A DNA stretch of 64,000 nt from Flavobacterium ovatum (GCF_040703125.1 NZ_CP160035.1:3768001-3832000), one strand, 5' to 3'. Positions 36,083 through 44,177 are shown, counted from the first letter of the stretch. Notes: generated by a model not told the origin, from the letters alone. Program-made: numbers and translations.

Positions 36083-37456
36083 TTAAAATCCATTATTCTT
36101 TTTTCCTTGTTTCCCTTGTTTTTCTTTAGGTTCCCATTTTTTTTTCTTCTCCTTGACTTTCTCTAAGCAATCTTCACTTCTCTCAACTTTAGCTTTATCA
36201 CAACCATTTACTCCCATATTTTTATAGGTATAATTTCCTGCCATCAAAAACTCAGAATTGGTTTTGGTGATTTTGCCAATATGGATCTCATAACAACCAC
36301 CATCACTTCCATTTTTACAACCACTGGCCAGAGTCGCATTGGTTCGAATTACACCAATAGATCTACCTGGAGTACTTTCAAAATCTGGATTCTGACATTT
36401 GGTTTGTAATTCTATGCGCTCAGCACAATCAAAATAGATAAAATCTTTAGATTTTACTTGGGCTCCTTTCCCACCCGTAACAGTAATATCACCTATGTAA
36501 GAACGACTATCAAAAGTCCCTATATTATCTACTCCAGTTTCTTTTTTATCTTCGAATCCTGCTGCGATTTGCACTGCAAAAGAGGAATTGATTGCCGTTA
36601 TTCCTTCTACATCAACACGACCTTGATCTACTCTGTGAGGAGAAACATTTACTGCCGCATCACCATTTTTAATTCTAATATTTCGTCCAACAATATCATC
36701 AACTGTTAATACATTCTCTTTACCGGTTTCACCACTTCCTGTCTCTACGCGCATGGTTACACCACCTACACCTTCAAGATTTTTACATAAAATAGATTTC
36801 CCTGCTTGTATTTGAATTACACCATATCCTACATGGCTATCAACCAATAAAATATTCTTTACTATACCTAGTCGCGCAACTTCGGTACGGTCTTTACTGT
36901 CTGGTAAATTCAACGCAATACAAGAGAAAGGCGTGTAAGAATCTGTGATTTTAAATCCTGAAAATTTAAAATTACGCACATTACAACCCGTGATAATTTT
37001 CATTCTATACTCTCCTTTTGGAAAATTGGCAGAAAACCAAGTTGCTTGATTTTCGCTGTCTTCATCAGTATTGGTAATGGCTACATTTTCTACTAAAAAC
37101 TCTTTACCAACTTCGAAGATAGTACTGCTTACTTTTTTAGCATTTTTATCGAAATAAGGTTCAATCATCACGTCTTTATCGATTTTGATATGAATGTTTG
37201 ATTTTAGTACTATATCAATCAAGTAATAGGTTCCTTTTTTAATCTGAATAATTCCACCGCCAGATTTGGACAAAGCAGTTATTTTAGAATTCAGCAATTC
37301 GCTATCTGTACCGTCTTTTCTCCCTGTCAATTTAAGTTCTGTTGTTTTATTCGGGATTTTATTGGTATAAAATCGACTTTCATTGTCTGTTAAACGATCT
37401 TGTGCTATTCCAACAAAAGCTGTTAAAAATAGTAGTATTAGTGTTAGATTTTTCAT
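36083..37456 (-). CDS. GH82-like (iota-carrageenase family) protein
   Basis: The 457-residue protein has a signal peptide to about residue 18 and a beta-helix. GH82-type blocks are HVGYGVIQIQAGKSILCKNL, GGVTMRVETG, VNVSPHRVDQGRVDVEGITA and GRSIGVI. The catalytic Glu is at about 238; as in the neighbour, the expected Asp two residues on is Gly. Unlike the neighbour it has no T9SS domain and ends in a Lys-rich tail (about 430-457), so it may stay periplasmic or surface-bound by another route. It is diverged from the neighbouring GH82-like protein, so the pair is not a recent duplication. It lies 32 bases downstream of the GH150-like gene. Confidence 0.72.
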   Translation of the reverse strand: MKNLTLILLFLTAFVGIAQDRLTDNESRFYTNKIPNKTTELKLTGRKDGTDSELLNSKITALSKSGGGIIQIKKGTYYLIDIVLKSNIHIKIDKDVMIEPYFDKNAKKVSSTIFEVGKEFLVENVAITNTDEDSENQATWFSANFPKGEYRMKIITGCNVRNFKFSGFKITDSYTPFSCIALNLPDSKDRTEVARLGIVKNILLVDSHVGYGVIQIQAGKSILCKNLEGVGGVTMRVETGSGETGKENVLTVDDIVGRNIRIKNGDAAVNVSPHRVDQGRVDVEGITAINSSFAVQIAAGFEDKKETGVDNIGTFDSRSYIGDITVTGGKGAQVKSKDFIYFDCAERIELQTKCQNPDFESTPGRSIGVIRTNATLASGCKNGSDGGCYEIHIGKITKTNSEFLMAGNYTYKNMGVNGCDKAKVERSEDCLEKVKEKKKKWEPKEKQGKQGKKNNGF

Positions 37457-37488
37457 GTTTATTTTTAGTTTGTCAGTATGTTTTTTAT

Positions 37489-40302
37489 TTAAAATGTTGC
37501 TTCTAATTCTACATCCAAGAAGCGGAAACTACCCAATTCCACTTTTATATCTAAAGTTCCGTTTTTGGTTTCCCATTTTTCGCCATTCAATATATCGGTT
37601 ATTTTCACGGGTTTGATTCCGTTGAAAGTTAGATTTGCTAAACGATCTTGTGGATTAATGTACCCACTGTCGATTATCGTTAGTCGTAAATGTTTTGGTG
37701 CTGTTTGAGCAACAACCCATGCCACTTCTCCAGAAACCGTAATTGGTAACAATTTTGCACTGTCTTGAATGTCTTTTTCTACTACTTTATAATAGTCATT
37801 CGCAGCCATTTTTTGTTTTCCATCTGATGAAATATAATCTTTTCCATCGGTTATATACTCCTTTAAAATGTTTTTATAGAAAGGATGCATGTGGTCGGTC
37901 ATTTTTCCTCTTGGCGCATTTTTTTGTGCAAGAGCGCCTTCTTGTGGAGGTACAATCAAAACCATGCCGTTTTTATAAGGAGCTAAAAAGTTCAAATGCC
38001 TGTCGGTTACTCCTGCAGCATATCTTGAAAAATCCCAAGGCGCAACTTGTGCTCCAGGCCAGCTCCCATTCATTCTACTAAAAACGGCTGGATTTTTTTC
38101 TTCGAAAGTTTTATCAAAATAGGTGGTATATTTTACACTACTACCCTCGTGTAAAAAGTGTTCGTTTGGTTCTGTCATGCCTAAATGTACTGGCGAAAAA
38201 CTCAAAATCTCATTGCTTTTTGGCACATACAAAGCGCCTTTGGCAACCATATCCCAAAGCACACTCATATAATCTTGGTCAATAGGAAAATTATCCAAAT
38301 AAGTTGTTCCATATGACAAATGGTAAATCAACATTCGCAAATAATGATTGGGAACAGTTTGAAAAGAATGTTCTCTCTGACGGTCAAAACTCGTATTATC
38401 TCTTACTGCACGTGCTCCCCAACTGTTGGTGGCACCACTTGTCCACATTCCTAATCGGCCAGAAATACTCAATTCCATGGTTTTATCTGTGGTTTCTTCC
38501 ATTGCTGGTACAAAGACATCTGCAAACTCGCCAGAAAGCAAAGGAGCCCATTCTTTTTGATAAATTGTTCCTAACCAATAGACATTTTTAGAACGAATGA
38601 ATAAATTCGTGTTTTTTCCTTGCGCGTATTTCGCCAAAGGATAAATCAAATTATTCAAAGCGTATTGAAAATCTTTGCTGTGGTCTTCTAATTCGGGATA
38701 AATCAGTACGGTCTTTTTTCCTTTTGCTAAATCAATTAATTTCTTGGTCGTTTCTGGAGCAAAAAAGTAAGGATCGTTTCCATGACCACCCCAAGTAGCA
38801 AGACCTGGACTGTTTTCGTATTCTTTGGCAAAAATAGAAAGTACTTCCCCTTGTGTTAATGTATATTTTTTACGTCGGTCTCTTTTGTCTCTGTAACTAG
38901 CGTTTGAAATCGTATCTCTTTTCCAACTTTCGGGAGATTGCACGTTGGTCATGTGTTTCGACGATAAAAACACAGGACTGGCATAATTTGCTTTTACATT
39001 ATCCGAAACCGATTTGGCTATTGGCGTTTTAAACGATTCAGACATAAAATAAACGGGCTCTGGTTTTCTCTCCCAAGCAAGCGGTTTGAACTTTTTTACT
39101 TGTTCGCCTAGTAGTTCTCTATTTTTTAGAATAGTTGCAATTTTCCCTGTCGGATTCAATTTTTCGTATTCTTTTTTCCAACTCTCCTCTTCGGTATTGA
39201 TGATATGAATGCAACTCCCACCACTTTGACTACTTGCCAAAATGATTTTACCAGTGGTCTGGTCTTTCCACATATCATTAAATGATTGTTTAGATACTAA
39301 AACCTCTGGTTTTTTCATGTCTAAATTTTGATTGACAAGAAAAATTCTATCGGCAGCCAATATAAAATACTGTGCGTTTTTGCCAGTTCCTATTTTCTCA
39401 CCTTGCACGACTAAATAGCCCGTTGGAATTCCTTTGAGTTTTATCGAATTGGTTTTTCCTGTTTCTGGACTGTAAATCCCGAAACTAGCATCGTTGGTAT
39501 GCGCTGAGTTTCCAAGCAAAATTTCTTTTTTTCCGTTTTCATCCATATCGATTACACGACATTCCCCCACTGGTCTTGGAATTGTTATTTTATCCTTTCG
39601 AAAAGGCAAATCTTCCAAAGCTTTGAACAAATACATCGATCCTGATGAACTCATGTGATTGTTGACACCGATAATCGCTAAAACTTCTGTTCCATCGGCT
39701 TGCGGAATCACACGTATAAAATTTGGGGTATGCGTTCCGTTTGGTGGTGGCGTTCCCTCTGATTTTCCGAAATTCTTTTCTTGTGAATACGTACTCGATT
39801 TGAGTTCTTTGATTTGTTTTCCAACCGCATTTAGGTAATAAATACTTTTATCAAATCCGCCGCAAACCACATAAGGCTGCTTGTCTTTTTTGATGACGCA
39901 AACTGCATACATCGGCGTATCGTCTTTTTTGAATTGCCACAATATTTTTCCATCACTGTTTAGGCAATATAGTGTTCCATCAGCATTCGCTACCAGGATT
40001 TCATCTTTTCCATCGGCAGTCAAATCTTGACACCAGATGTCTTGATTTAGAAAACCAGACAAGGCATTTTTCCACAAAATTTTACCATCATAGGAAACTC
40101 CCATAACTGTTCCTTCATAACTACTAGCAACAATAAATGATTCTTTTTTGTTGAGTGCCGTGCGTACTTTGGTGATGGTGTAGCCAGTTTCTATGCTGAA
40201 AACTGCTTTGGGAGGAGCACTAGAAAATTCTTTTGCGTTTAAGGAAGACCCTTGTAAAACCCCTACTAACACTAGTAAAAAAAGAGCGTAATTGATTTTC
40301 AT
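37489..40302 (-). CDS. Putative lambda-carrageenase, GH150-like
   Basis: The 937-residue protein has a signal peptide to about residue 23. Residues about 30-380 form a PQQ-type beta-propeller (repeats such as VANADGTLYCLNSDGKILW and EGTVMGVSYDGKILW). Residues about 420-937 form a large second domain with WGGHGNDPYFFAPETTKKL, TTYLDNFPIDQDYM and a terminal beta-sandwich. The known GH150 lambda-carrageenase of Pseudoalteromonas carrageenovora is about 942 residues, with a predicted N-terminal propeller joined to a second domain. Length, layout and its position as first gene before two GH82-like genes support this call. I cannot align it to the reference here; a different two-domain hydrolase remains possible. 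Confidence 0.6.
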   Translation of the reverse strand: MKINYALFLLVLVGVLQGSSLNAKEFSSAPPKAVFSIETGYTITKVRTALNKKESFIVASSYEGTVMGVSYDGKILWKNALSGFLNQDIWCQDLTADGKDEILVANADGTLYCLNSDGKILWQFKKDDTPMYAVCVIKKDKQPYVVCGGFDKSIYYLNAVGKQIKELKSSTYSQEKNFGKSEGTPPPNGTHTPNFIRVIPQADGTEVLAIIGVNNHMSSSGSMYLFKALEDLPFRKDKITIPRPVGECRVIDMDENGKKEILLGNSAHTNDASFGIYSPETGKTNSIKLKGIPTGYLVVQGEKIGTGKNAQYFILAADRIFLVNQNLDMKKPEVLVSKQSFNDMWKDQTTGKIILASSQSGGSCIHIINTEEESWKKEYEKLNPTGKIATILKNRELLGEQVKKFKPLAWERKPEPVYFMSESFKTPIAKSVSDNVKANYASPVFLSSKHMTNVQSPESWKRDTISNASYRDKRDRRKKYTLTQGEVLSIFAKEYENSPGLATWGGHGNDPYFFAPETTKKLIDLAKGKKTVLIYPELEDHSKDFQYALNNLIYPLAKYAQGKNTNLFIRSKNVYWLGTIYQKEWAPLLSGEFADVFVPAMEETTDKTMELSISGRLGMWTSGATNSWGARAVRDNTSFDRQREHSFQTVPNHYLRMLIYHLSYGTTYLDNFPIDQDYMSVLWDMVAKGALYVPKSNEILSFSPVHLGMTEPNEHFLHEGSSVKYTTYFDKTFEEKNPAVFSRMNGSWPGAQVAPWDFSRYAAGVTDRHLNFLAPYKNGMVLIVPPQEGALAQKNAPRGKMTDHMHPFYKNILKEYITDGKDYISSDGKQKMAANDYYKVVEKDIQDSAKLLPITVSGEVAWVVAQTAPKHLRLTIIDSGYINPQDRLANLTFNGIKPVKITDILNGEKWETKNGTLDIKVELGSFRFLDVELEATF

Positions 40303-40343
40303 TGATTCGGAAAATTTGGTTAATGGTATAATAATATTAGAAT

Positions 40344-40351
40344 CAAATATA
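40344..40351 (-). promoter_or_regulatory. -7 box of the carrageenase operon
   Basis: TATATTTG on the minus strand is a full TAnnTTTG match, 41 bases upstream of the GH150-like start. No clear -33 TTTG is present. The AACTTTAACC motif of the regulator gaps was not found nearby, so control may differ from the GH2 operon. Confidence 0.5.
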
Positions 40352-40529
40352 ATTAGTTTAAAATAAGGTTATGTATGTATCCGTTTTTTAAATGTCTTTG
40401 TCGGTAATTGTATTAATGACAAAAAAAGGGACTGTCCCGAAGAATAATTCCTTTCAAAATAATCAAATTTTGAAAAATAGTTTTAGTATTTATAATGTAT
40501 TAGAGTACTTTTTAGTTATTAGTAATTCT

Positions 40530-40721
40530 TATCCTCTAAAACTACAACCCCAAATAAAAGTAGCAAATAAATCGAAAATCAGAAAGTGTCAATGCTGTAA
40601 TACGGGCAATTTACACACCATTCTACTGTTTGACCAACGAGCACCACCTGCTTGGTATCTTGGCGGTAGCCAAAATCACCTGCCTGCAAAAACTAGTTTT
40701 ATGGGTAGGGCACGTATGTAA
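40530..40721 (+). pseudogene. C-terminal remnant of an IS91-type transposase
   Basis: The reading frame encodes KLQPQIKVANKSKIRKCQCC, then NTGNLHTILLFDQRAPPAWY and LGGSQN, ending at TAA 40719-40721. The CxxC-type element followed by a G-x-L-x-x-I-x-x-FD-x-R-x-PP block is how IS91-family transposases of Bacteroidota commonly end. The catalytic Tyr region and zinc-binding N-terminus are missing. The sequence before 40530 does not look coding. This is a dead fragment, probably left from an insertion next to the carrageenase operon. Confidence 0.55.
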
Positions 40722-40772
40722 TGATGTGAAGGAAAACACAATAAAACCAGCCTAATTTAAGGCTCAAAAAAA

Positions 40773-40789
40773 GAGGACGTTTTGTCCTC
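40773..40789 (-). terminator. Short GC hairpin
   Basis: GAGGAC-gtttt-GTCCTC is followed on the minus strand by a run of T. No minus-strand gene ends just upstream, so it may belong to the lost IS element. Confidence 0.4.
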
Positions 40790-40855
40790 CTAAATTACCT
40801 AAACTTGTTTATCGATATCCCCATAGTGGCGGAAGTAGAGCGGTGAGCCTGTCCT

Positions 40856-40913
40856 GAGCGATAACTGAAGGGTTTAACCGCGGTTTCATTAGTACGTATG
40901 TTCGTTATCGCTC
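40856..40913. repeat. Inverted repeat at the edge of the IS remnant
   Basis: Perfect arms GAGCGATAAC (40856-40865) and GTTATCGCTC (40904-40913) enclose 38 bases that include GGTTTAACCGCGGTTT. Position downstream of the IS91-type fragment suggests a terminal hairpin of that element, but this was not verified against a known end. Confidence 0.45.
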
Positions 40914-41001
40914 GGCTGTTGGCTTTTCAAGCCCAACGAAACCATTACTGTTGTGTGATGGTTTTTTATTTACTCCTATTTATAAAGCTTTAACTATATT
41001 T

Positions 41002-41064
41002 TTACATATTTATTTAAAAATTATATATTAAAAGTTACATATTCGTTTAAAAATTATATATTTG
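41002..41064 (+). promoter_or_regulatory. Tandem operator repeats and promoter of the XRE module
   Basis: Two 28-base direct repeats (41002-41029 and 41035-41062) start TTACATATT and end AAATTATATATT. They differ at only two positions and are exactly 33 bases apart, about three helix turns. TATATTTG (41057-41064), a TAnnTTTG box, overlaps the end of repeat 2. The gene starts 28 bases later. This is what an autoregulated XRE-type promoter would look like. Confidence 0.65.
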
Positions 41065-41091
41065 TAATCTAATTAAACAACCTTAATTATT

Positions 41092-41718
41092 ATGATTTCA
41101 AATTTCACTAACCAAAACCAAGTTTTCATTAAAAGAAGAACTGCTAAAGATTCTGAATGTCAAATCGATTTACATAAAGAATTACCTCTTATATTTAAAG
41201 CGTTTAAAATTGCTTCTTCTGCTTTTGAAAAAGAAGTTTCTCAAACTCCAATTGAGGCTAGGGGAAGAGGTTTTGAAGCTTCATTATTAAACTCTAAAAT
41301 GATTCATAGTATTCAAACTACTTTTCCAAACAATTGGAAATATGGAAAATATAAAAGATTTATTTTGCGTGTAAATAAATATTCTATTCTTTTTAAGAAG
41401 TTGGATAATAAAAATATGCCAATGAATATAAATACTAATTTTTCAAAAGCTATTTCAAATCAATTTACAATGTCGTTATTTGATGAAGGAACAACATCTA
41501 TAGACCCTATTTTATTTTTTGGATATAAAAAAGATAGATTAGGTAATATAGCAGAGCCAAAACTAATTTATATTGACGACAATACTTTACAATGGGTAAT
41601 AACAGAAGAAAACGTAGATTTATTTTCAACTAATAAAATAATTCCTGTTGAAACTATTGAAAAAGTAAAGCCAAAAATCAAGATTATTTCTCCGCTTAAG
41701 AAAGCTGGAAATCAATAA
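41092..41718 (+). CDS. Unknown protein, partner of the XRE-ImmA/IrrE gene
   Basis: The 208-residue protein has no signal peptide or membrane segment and no family I recognise. It has a basic N-terminal part (FIKRRTAKDSECQIDLHKEL), an alpha-helical middle (FKAFKIASSAFEKEV, ARGRGFEASLLNS), and a beta-rich second half with SLFDEGTTSIDPILFFGYKKD and KLIYIDDNTLQWVITEE. It is transcribed first in a two-gene operon, 44 bases ahead of a fused XRE-peptidase gene. Genes in that position are often the toxin, target or effector controlled by the partner. That role is inference only. Confidence 0.75.
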   Translation: MISNFTNQNQVFIKRRTAKDSECQIDLHKELPLIFKAFKIASSAFEKEVSQTPIEARGRGFEASLLNSKMIHSIQTTFPNNWKYGKYKRFILRVNKYSILFKKLDNKNMPMNINTNFSKAISNQFTMSLFDEGTTSIDPILFFGYKKDRLGNIAEPKLIYIDDNTLQWVITEENVDLFSTNKIIPVETIEKVKPKIKIISPLKKAGNQ

Positions 41719-41762
41719 TTTTTATTTAAGAATCTATTTATTAAGAATTTAAAAACTTTTTT

Positions 41763-42815
41763 ATGAGTTTTAATTATCGACAATTAATTTTTGCAAGAGA
41801 ATATAGAGGATTGACACAATCTGAATTAGCTTCAAATATTGTTGGTCTTTCACAATCAAATTTATCTAAATATGAAAAAGGATTTGGATTACTTGCAGAT
41901 GAAATGGTTTTAAAAATAATTAAATTTTTGGGGTTTCCTGAAAGTTGGTTACAACATAATATTTCTAATTTGCCTGAAAATGCACATTATAGAAAACGTA
42001 CAACGATTACAAAAAAAGTAAAAACGGAAATTGAATACAGCATTCGATTGATAGGCTATTTAGTTGACCAAATGTCAGATTCTATTGAATGGCCTGAATT
42101 TCGTTTGACACCTCTTAATATTGAGGAAGGTTATACTCCCGAAACAATAGCTAAAAGCACAAGAAAAATTTTAAAAATTACTCCAAATGAGCCGTTAAAG
42201 TCAATTTTCACATTATTCGAAAATTTTGGTGTAATTGTAATTGAATTTGAGATAACAGAAAAATTTGATGGTGTCTCTTTTATTACAGATAAAGGAAATC
42301 CTGTAATAGTAATAAATAAATCATTTAGTAACGATAGAAAAAGATTTACTCTAGCTCACGAATTGGGTCATTTAATGATGCACGATTTTCCAATTCCTGA
42401 TAAAAGGAATGTTGAAAAAATTAAAGAAGATGAAGCAAATAGATTTGCTTCAGAATTTTTAATGCCTGCTGAATTTATTAAAAACTCATTGTTCAATTTG
42501 AGATTGTCAAGTTTAGGTCAACTAAAAAGTTACTGGCTTACTTCTATGGCTTCTTTAATCAGAAGAGCAAGAGATTTAAATTGTATTAATGAGGATAAGT
42601 ATATTTATTTATCTATTGAGTTAAGTAGGGACGGTAAAAGGAAAAATGAAGATGGTTTTGTTTATATTGATGAACCTTCACTTTTTATTGAAGCATATAA
42701 GTTGCATAAAAATGAACTTGAATATTCTGATGTAGATTTAAGTAATGCTTTTAGTATTCCTGTCGATGTCATTGAAAGATTTTGTAAAACATCTCGATTG
42801 AGAATTATAAAATAA
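41763..42815 (+). CDS. XRE regulator fused to ImmA/IrrE metallopeptidase
   Basis: The 350-residue protein has an N-terminal helix-turn-helix (about 6-60: REYRGLTQSELASNIVGLSQ, NLSKYEKG). A C-terminal ImmA/IrrE (COG2856) zinc peptidase domain (about 140-290) follows, with HELGH at about 199-203 and third ligand Glu at about 224 in EDEANRFASEFLMP. Such proteins act as repressors inactivated by self- or cross-cleavage in phages, integrative elements and toxin-antitoxin modules. The tandem repeats 28-90 bases upstream of the operon are the expected operator. The patch is flanked by mobile-element remnants, which supports acquisition by transfer. Confidence 0.88.
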   Translation: MSFNYRQLIFAREYRGLTQSELASNIVGLSQSNLSKYEKGFGLLADEMVLKIIKFLGFPESWLQHNISNLPENAHYRKRTTITKKVKTEIEYSIRLIGYLVDQMSDSIEWPEFRLTPLNIEEGYTPETIAKSTRKILKITPNEPLKSIFTLFENFGVIVIEFEITEKFDGVSFITDKGNPVIVINKSFSNDRKRFTLAHELGHLMMHDFPIPDKRNVEKIKEDEANRFASEFLMPAEFIKNSLFNLRLSSLGQLKSYWLTSMASLIRRARDLNCINEDKYIYLSIELSRDGKRKNEDGFVYIDEPSLFIEAYKLHKNELEYSDVDLSNAFSIPVDVIERFCKTSRLRIIK

Positions 42816-42857
42816 ATTTTAGATTCTCTTTAACCAGAATCTTGAGCGAAACTATCA

Positions 42858-42991
42858 CACAACGTGTTTGTATATGATTAGTGGCGTGTTTCAGTACCTA
42901 ATTTAGCAAATTAGAACCGAATAGAAAATCAGCAATGATTTTCGTAAGCAAGCTAAAACCAGCCATTAATTATACACGGTGTTTTGCAACG
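42858..42991. repeat. attC-like or MITE-like folded element
   Basis: The ends pair imperfectly: CACAACGTGTTTGTATATGA with the reverse of CATTAATTATACACGGTGTT, and GTGGC with GCCAT. Inside are two perfect small hairpins, CTAATTT-agc-AAATTAG and GAAAATCA-gca-ATGATTTTC. A similar start (TTGCACAACTTGTATATATG) lies just beyond the DUF2971 gene at 43793-43812. Single-gene units bounded by such foldable sites look like gene cassettes. No integrase is in the window, so the label is tentative. Confidence 0.45.
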
Positions 42992-43002
42992 TACTTCATT
43001 CA

Positions 43003-43773
43003 TTATAAATCATTTACTAACAATCGAAATTCCTCAATCTTATATAATCCAGATTGAATTATTTTTTTGTCAAATCCCCAATTTCGTGTAATCTCTTTTT
43101 TTATTTCGTAATCAGTCTTTTTCATTCTTGGGTCAAAAACAATTTCATCAATCAAGTCAATTGGGTCAATGTCAAACTTAAATACATTACCGTTTGCTAA
43201 TGGGTCTTGATTTCCGTTATACATCAGACGTACTTCATTTTCGTGCCTGAAAGCCCATCTTTTAAAATAGAAAGTTGATGCTTGTCCTTTTCCACTTTGG
43301 TCATATAATTTTCCGCTCATTCTATCTCTGTCAGACAACATTTCCACCAATTTCTTTTTTCCTTGGTATTGTACTTTTCCTATAAATGATTTTAAATTGT
43401 ATTCGTTTCCATTCATTTTATGATGAACTCCACCTAATTGAAAAAGTGGTTCAAATAGTTTTCGCATTGTAGTTTTTACTTTTACTCCATCTTTATCAGG
43501 TGAGTAAATTCTCCACATTGCATCACTTTCTTTCGTTCTTGACCAACATTGACCATAGAAACTGTTTCTACTTTCAATATTAAATTCCATTCCGTTTGGG
43601 AAAATACCAGTAGCATTTAATATAAAATTTTCAAATGGGTCTTCCCAAAGGTTTGGTTTGACTAATGCTAATTTTCTTTCTTCAAAAAGTTCTCTTAATC
43701 TACTAAAACTAAAAATTCGATAAACGCTTTTGTCAAGTTCTTCGTCTGTTAGAAATATTAAATTATCATTCAT
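43003..43773 (-). CDS. DUF2971 family protein
   Basis: I start at ATG 43773; the longer frame starts at GTG 43800. The protein is 256 residues and lacks a signal peptide. DUF2971 text is clear: YRIFSFSRLRELFEERKLAL (N-terminal strand-helix), PNLWEDPFENFIL, FYGQCWSRTKESDAMWRIYS, DGVKVKTT, and AFRHENEVRLMYN. The family is common in mobile and defence contexts, but its biochemistry is not established. It stands alone on the minus strand between the attC-like element and a cluster of palindromes, consistent with a mobile cassette rather than part of the carrageenan locus. Confidence 0.8.
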   Translation of the reverse strand: MNDNLIFLTDEELDKSVYRIFSFSRLRELFEERKLALVKPNLWEDPFENFILNATGIFPNGMEFNIESRNSFYGQCWSRTKESDAMWRIYSPDKDGVKVKTTMRKLFEPLFQLGGVHHKMNGNEYNLKSFIGKVQYQGKKKLVEMLSDRDRMSGKLYDQSGKGQASTFYFKRWAFRHENEVRLMYNGNQDPLANGNVFKFDIDPIDLIDEIVFDPRMKKTDYEIKKEITRNWGFDKKIIQSGLYKIEEFRLLVNDL

Positions 43774-43809
43774 TCTGGTCGGTTTCTGGGTATGTTGCAC
43801 AACTTGTAT

Positions 43810-43875
43810 ATATGTCTGATATCGTCAGACATATCTCCCCGAATACGGGTGTATATGTCTGACAAACGTCAGTCA
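43810..43875. repeat. Repeated TGTCTGA palindromes
   Basis: ATATGTCTGA-tatcg-TCAGACATAT is a perfect 10-bp-arm hairpin. A second, weaker one follows (ATATGTCTGA-caaacg-TCAGTCAT), with CCCGAATACGGG between them. They sit just upstream of the DUF2971 gene and could be an operator, or part of an attC-like recombination site. Confidence 0.5.
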
Positions 43876-43976
43876 TTATTTATTAGGCCAATATATAGAT
43901 AATTCTTTACAAATCATCAGAAGCACTTTTAATATATAACAAGCTTTTTATGATAAAATAAAAGTCTGTTTTGGGT

Positions 43977-44105
43977 GGTTTTGCTTGAGGGGAAGTTCCG
44001 AAGGGTCGGAAGAAAAGCCCACAAACACGTGCAGCGATAGCGGAAGTTGTTGAGGAGAGTAATGTCCCGAAGCTTCGGGATTACGGAGGGGCACGCCCAA
44101 AGGAT
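43977..44105. repeat. Flavobacterial-type intergenic repeat (copy B)
   Basis: It contains GAAAAGCCC, GCGATAGCGGAAGTTGTTGAGGA, the palindrome TCCCGAAGCTTCGGGA (44065-44080) and GGCACGCCC. The TCCCGAAG palindrome and the AAAGCCC...AGCGGTAGCGGAA...TTGAGGA order match copy C at 58715-58875, and the palindrome matches copy A at 8861. Confidence 0.6.
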
Positions 44106-44142
44106 TCTATTTATAAAAATTCTGCTTTTCATAAAATCAAAA

Positions 44143-44173
44143 AAGCCGATAGTTTATGATAAACTATCGGCTT
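44143..44173 (-). terminator. Terminator of the second hydrolase block
   Basis: Perfect 15-bp arms AAGCCGATAGTTTAT and ATAAACTATCGGCTT surround a single-base loop, so the true loop is a few bases larger. TTTTGATTTT follows on the minus strand. It starts 5 bases past the stop of the Asp-box gene. Confidence 0.88.
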
Positions 44174-44177
44174 CAAA

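Larger units (their letters stand above)
40303..41091. other. Intergenic stretch with promoter, IS91 remnant and hairpins
   Basis: This 789-base gap carries the carrageenase-operon promoter (40344-40351), a transposase remnant (40530-40721), a hairpin (40773-40789), a GAGCGATAAC inverted repeat (40856-40913), and the tandem operator and promoter of the XRE module (41002-41064). It is the left border of an accessory patch. Confidence 0.7.
43801..44177. other. Intergenic stretch with palindromes, repeat copy B and terminator
   Basis: This 377-base gap holds a palindrome cluster (43810-43875), a GC-richer flavobacterial repeat (43977-44105) and the terminator of the Asp-box gene (44143-44173). 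No gene was seen. It is the right border of the accessory patch. Confidence 0.65.

Noticed and set aside
37743..38081. 112-residue plus-strand frame
   Set aside because: It is antisense to the GH150-like gene and has shadow-like composition.
41002..41062. Possible CRISPR-like repeat
   Set aside because: Only two copies with a 5-base separation; they overlap a promoter and fit a tandem operator instead.
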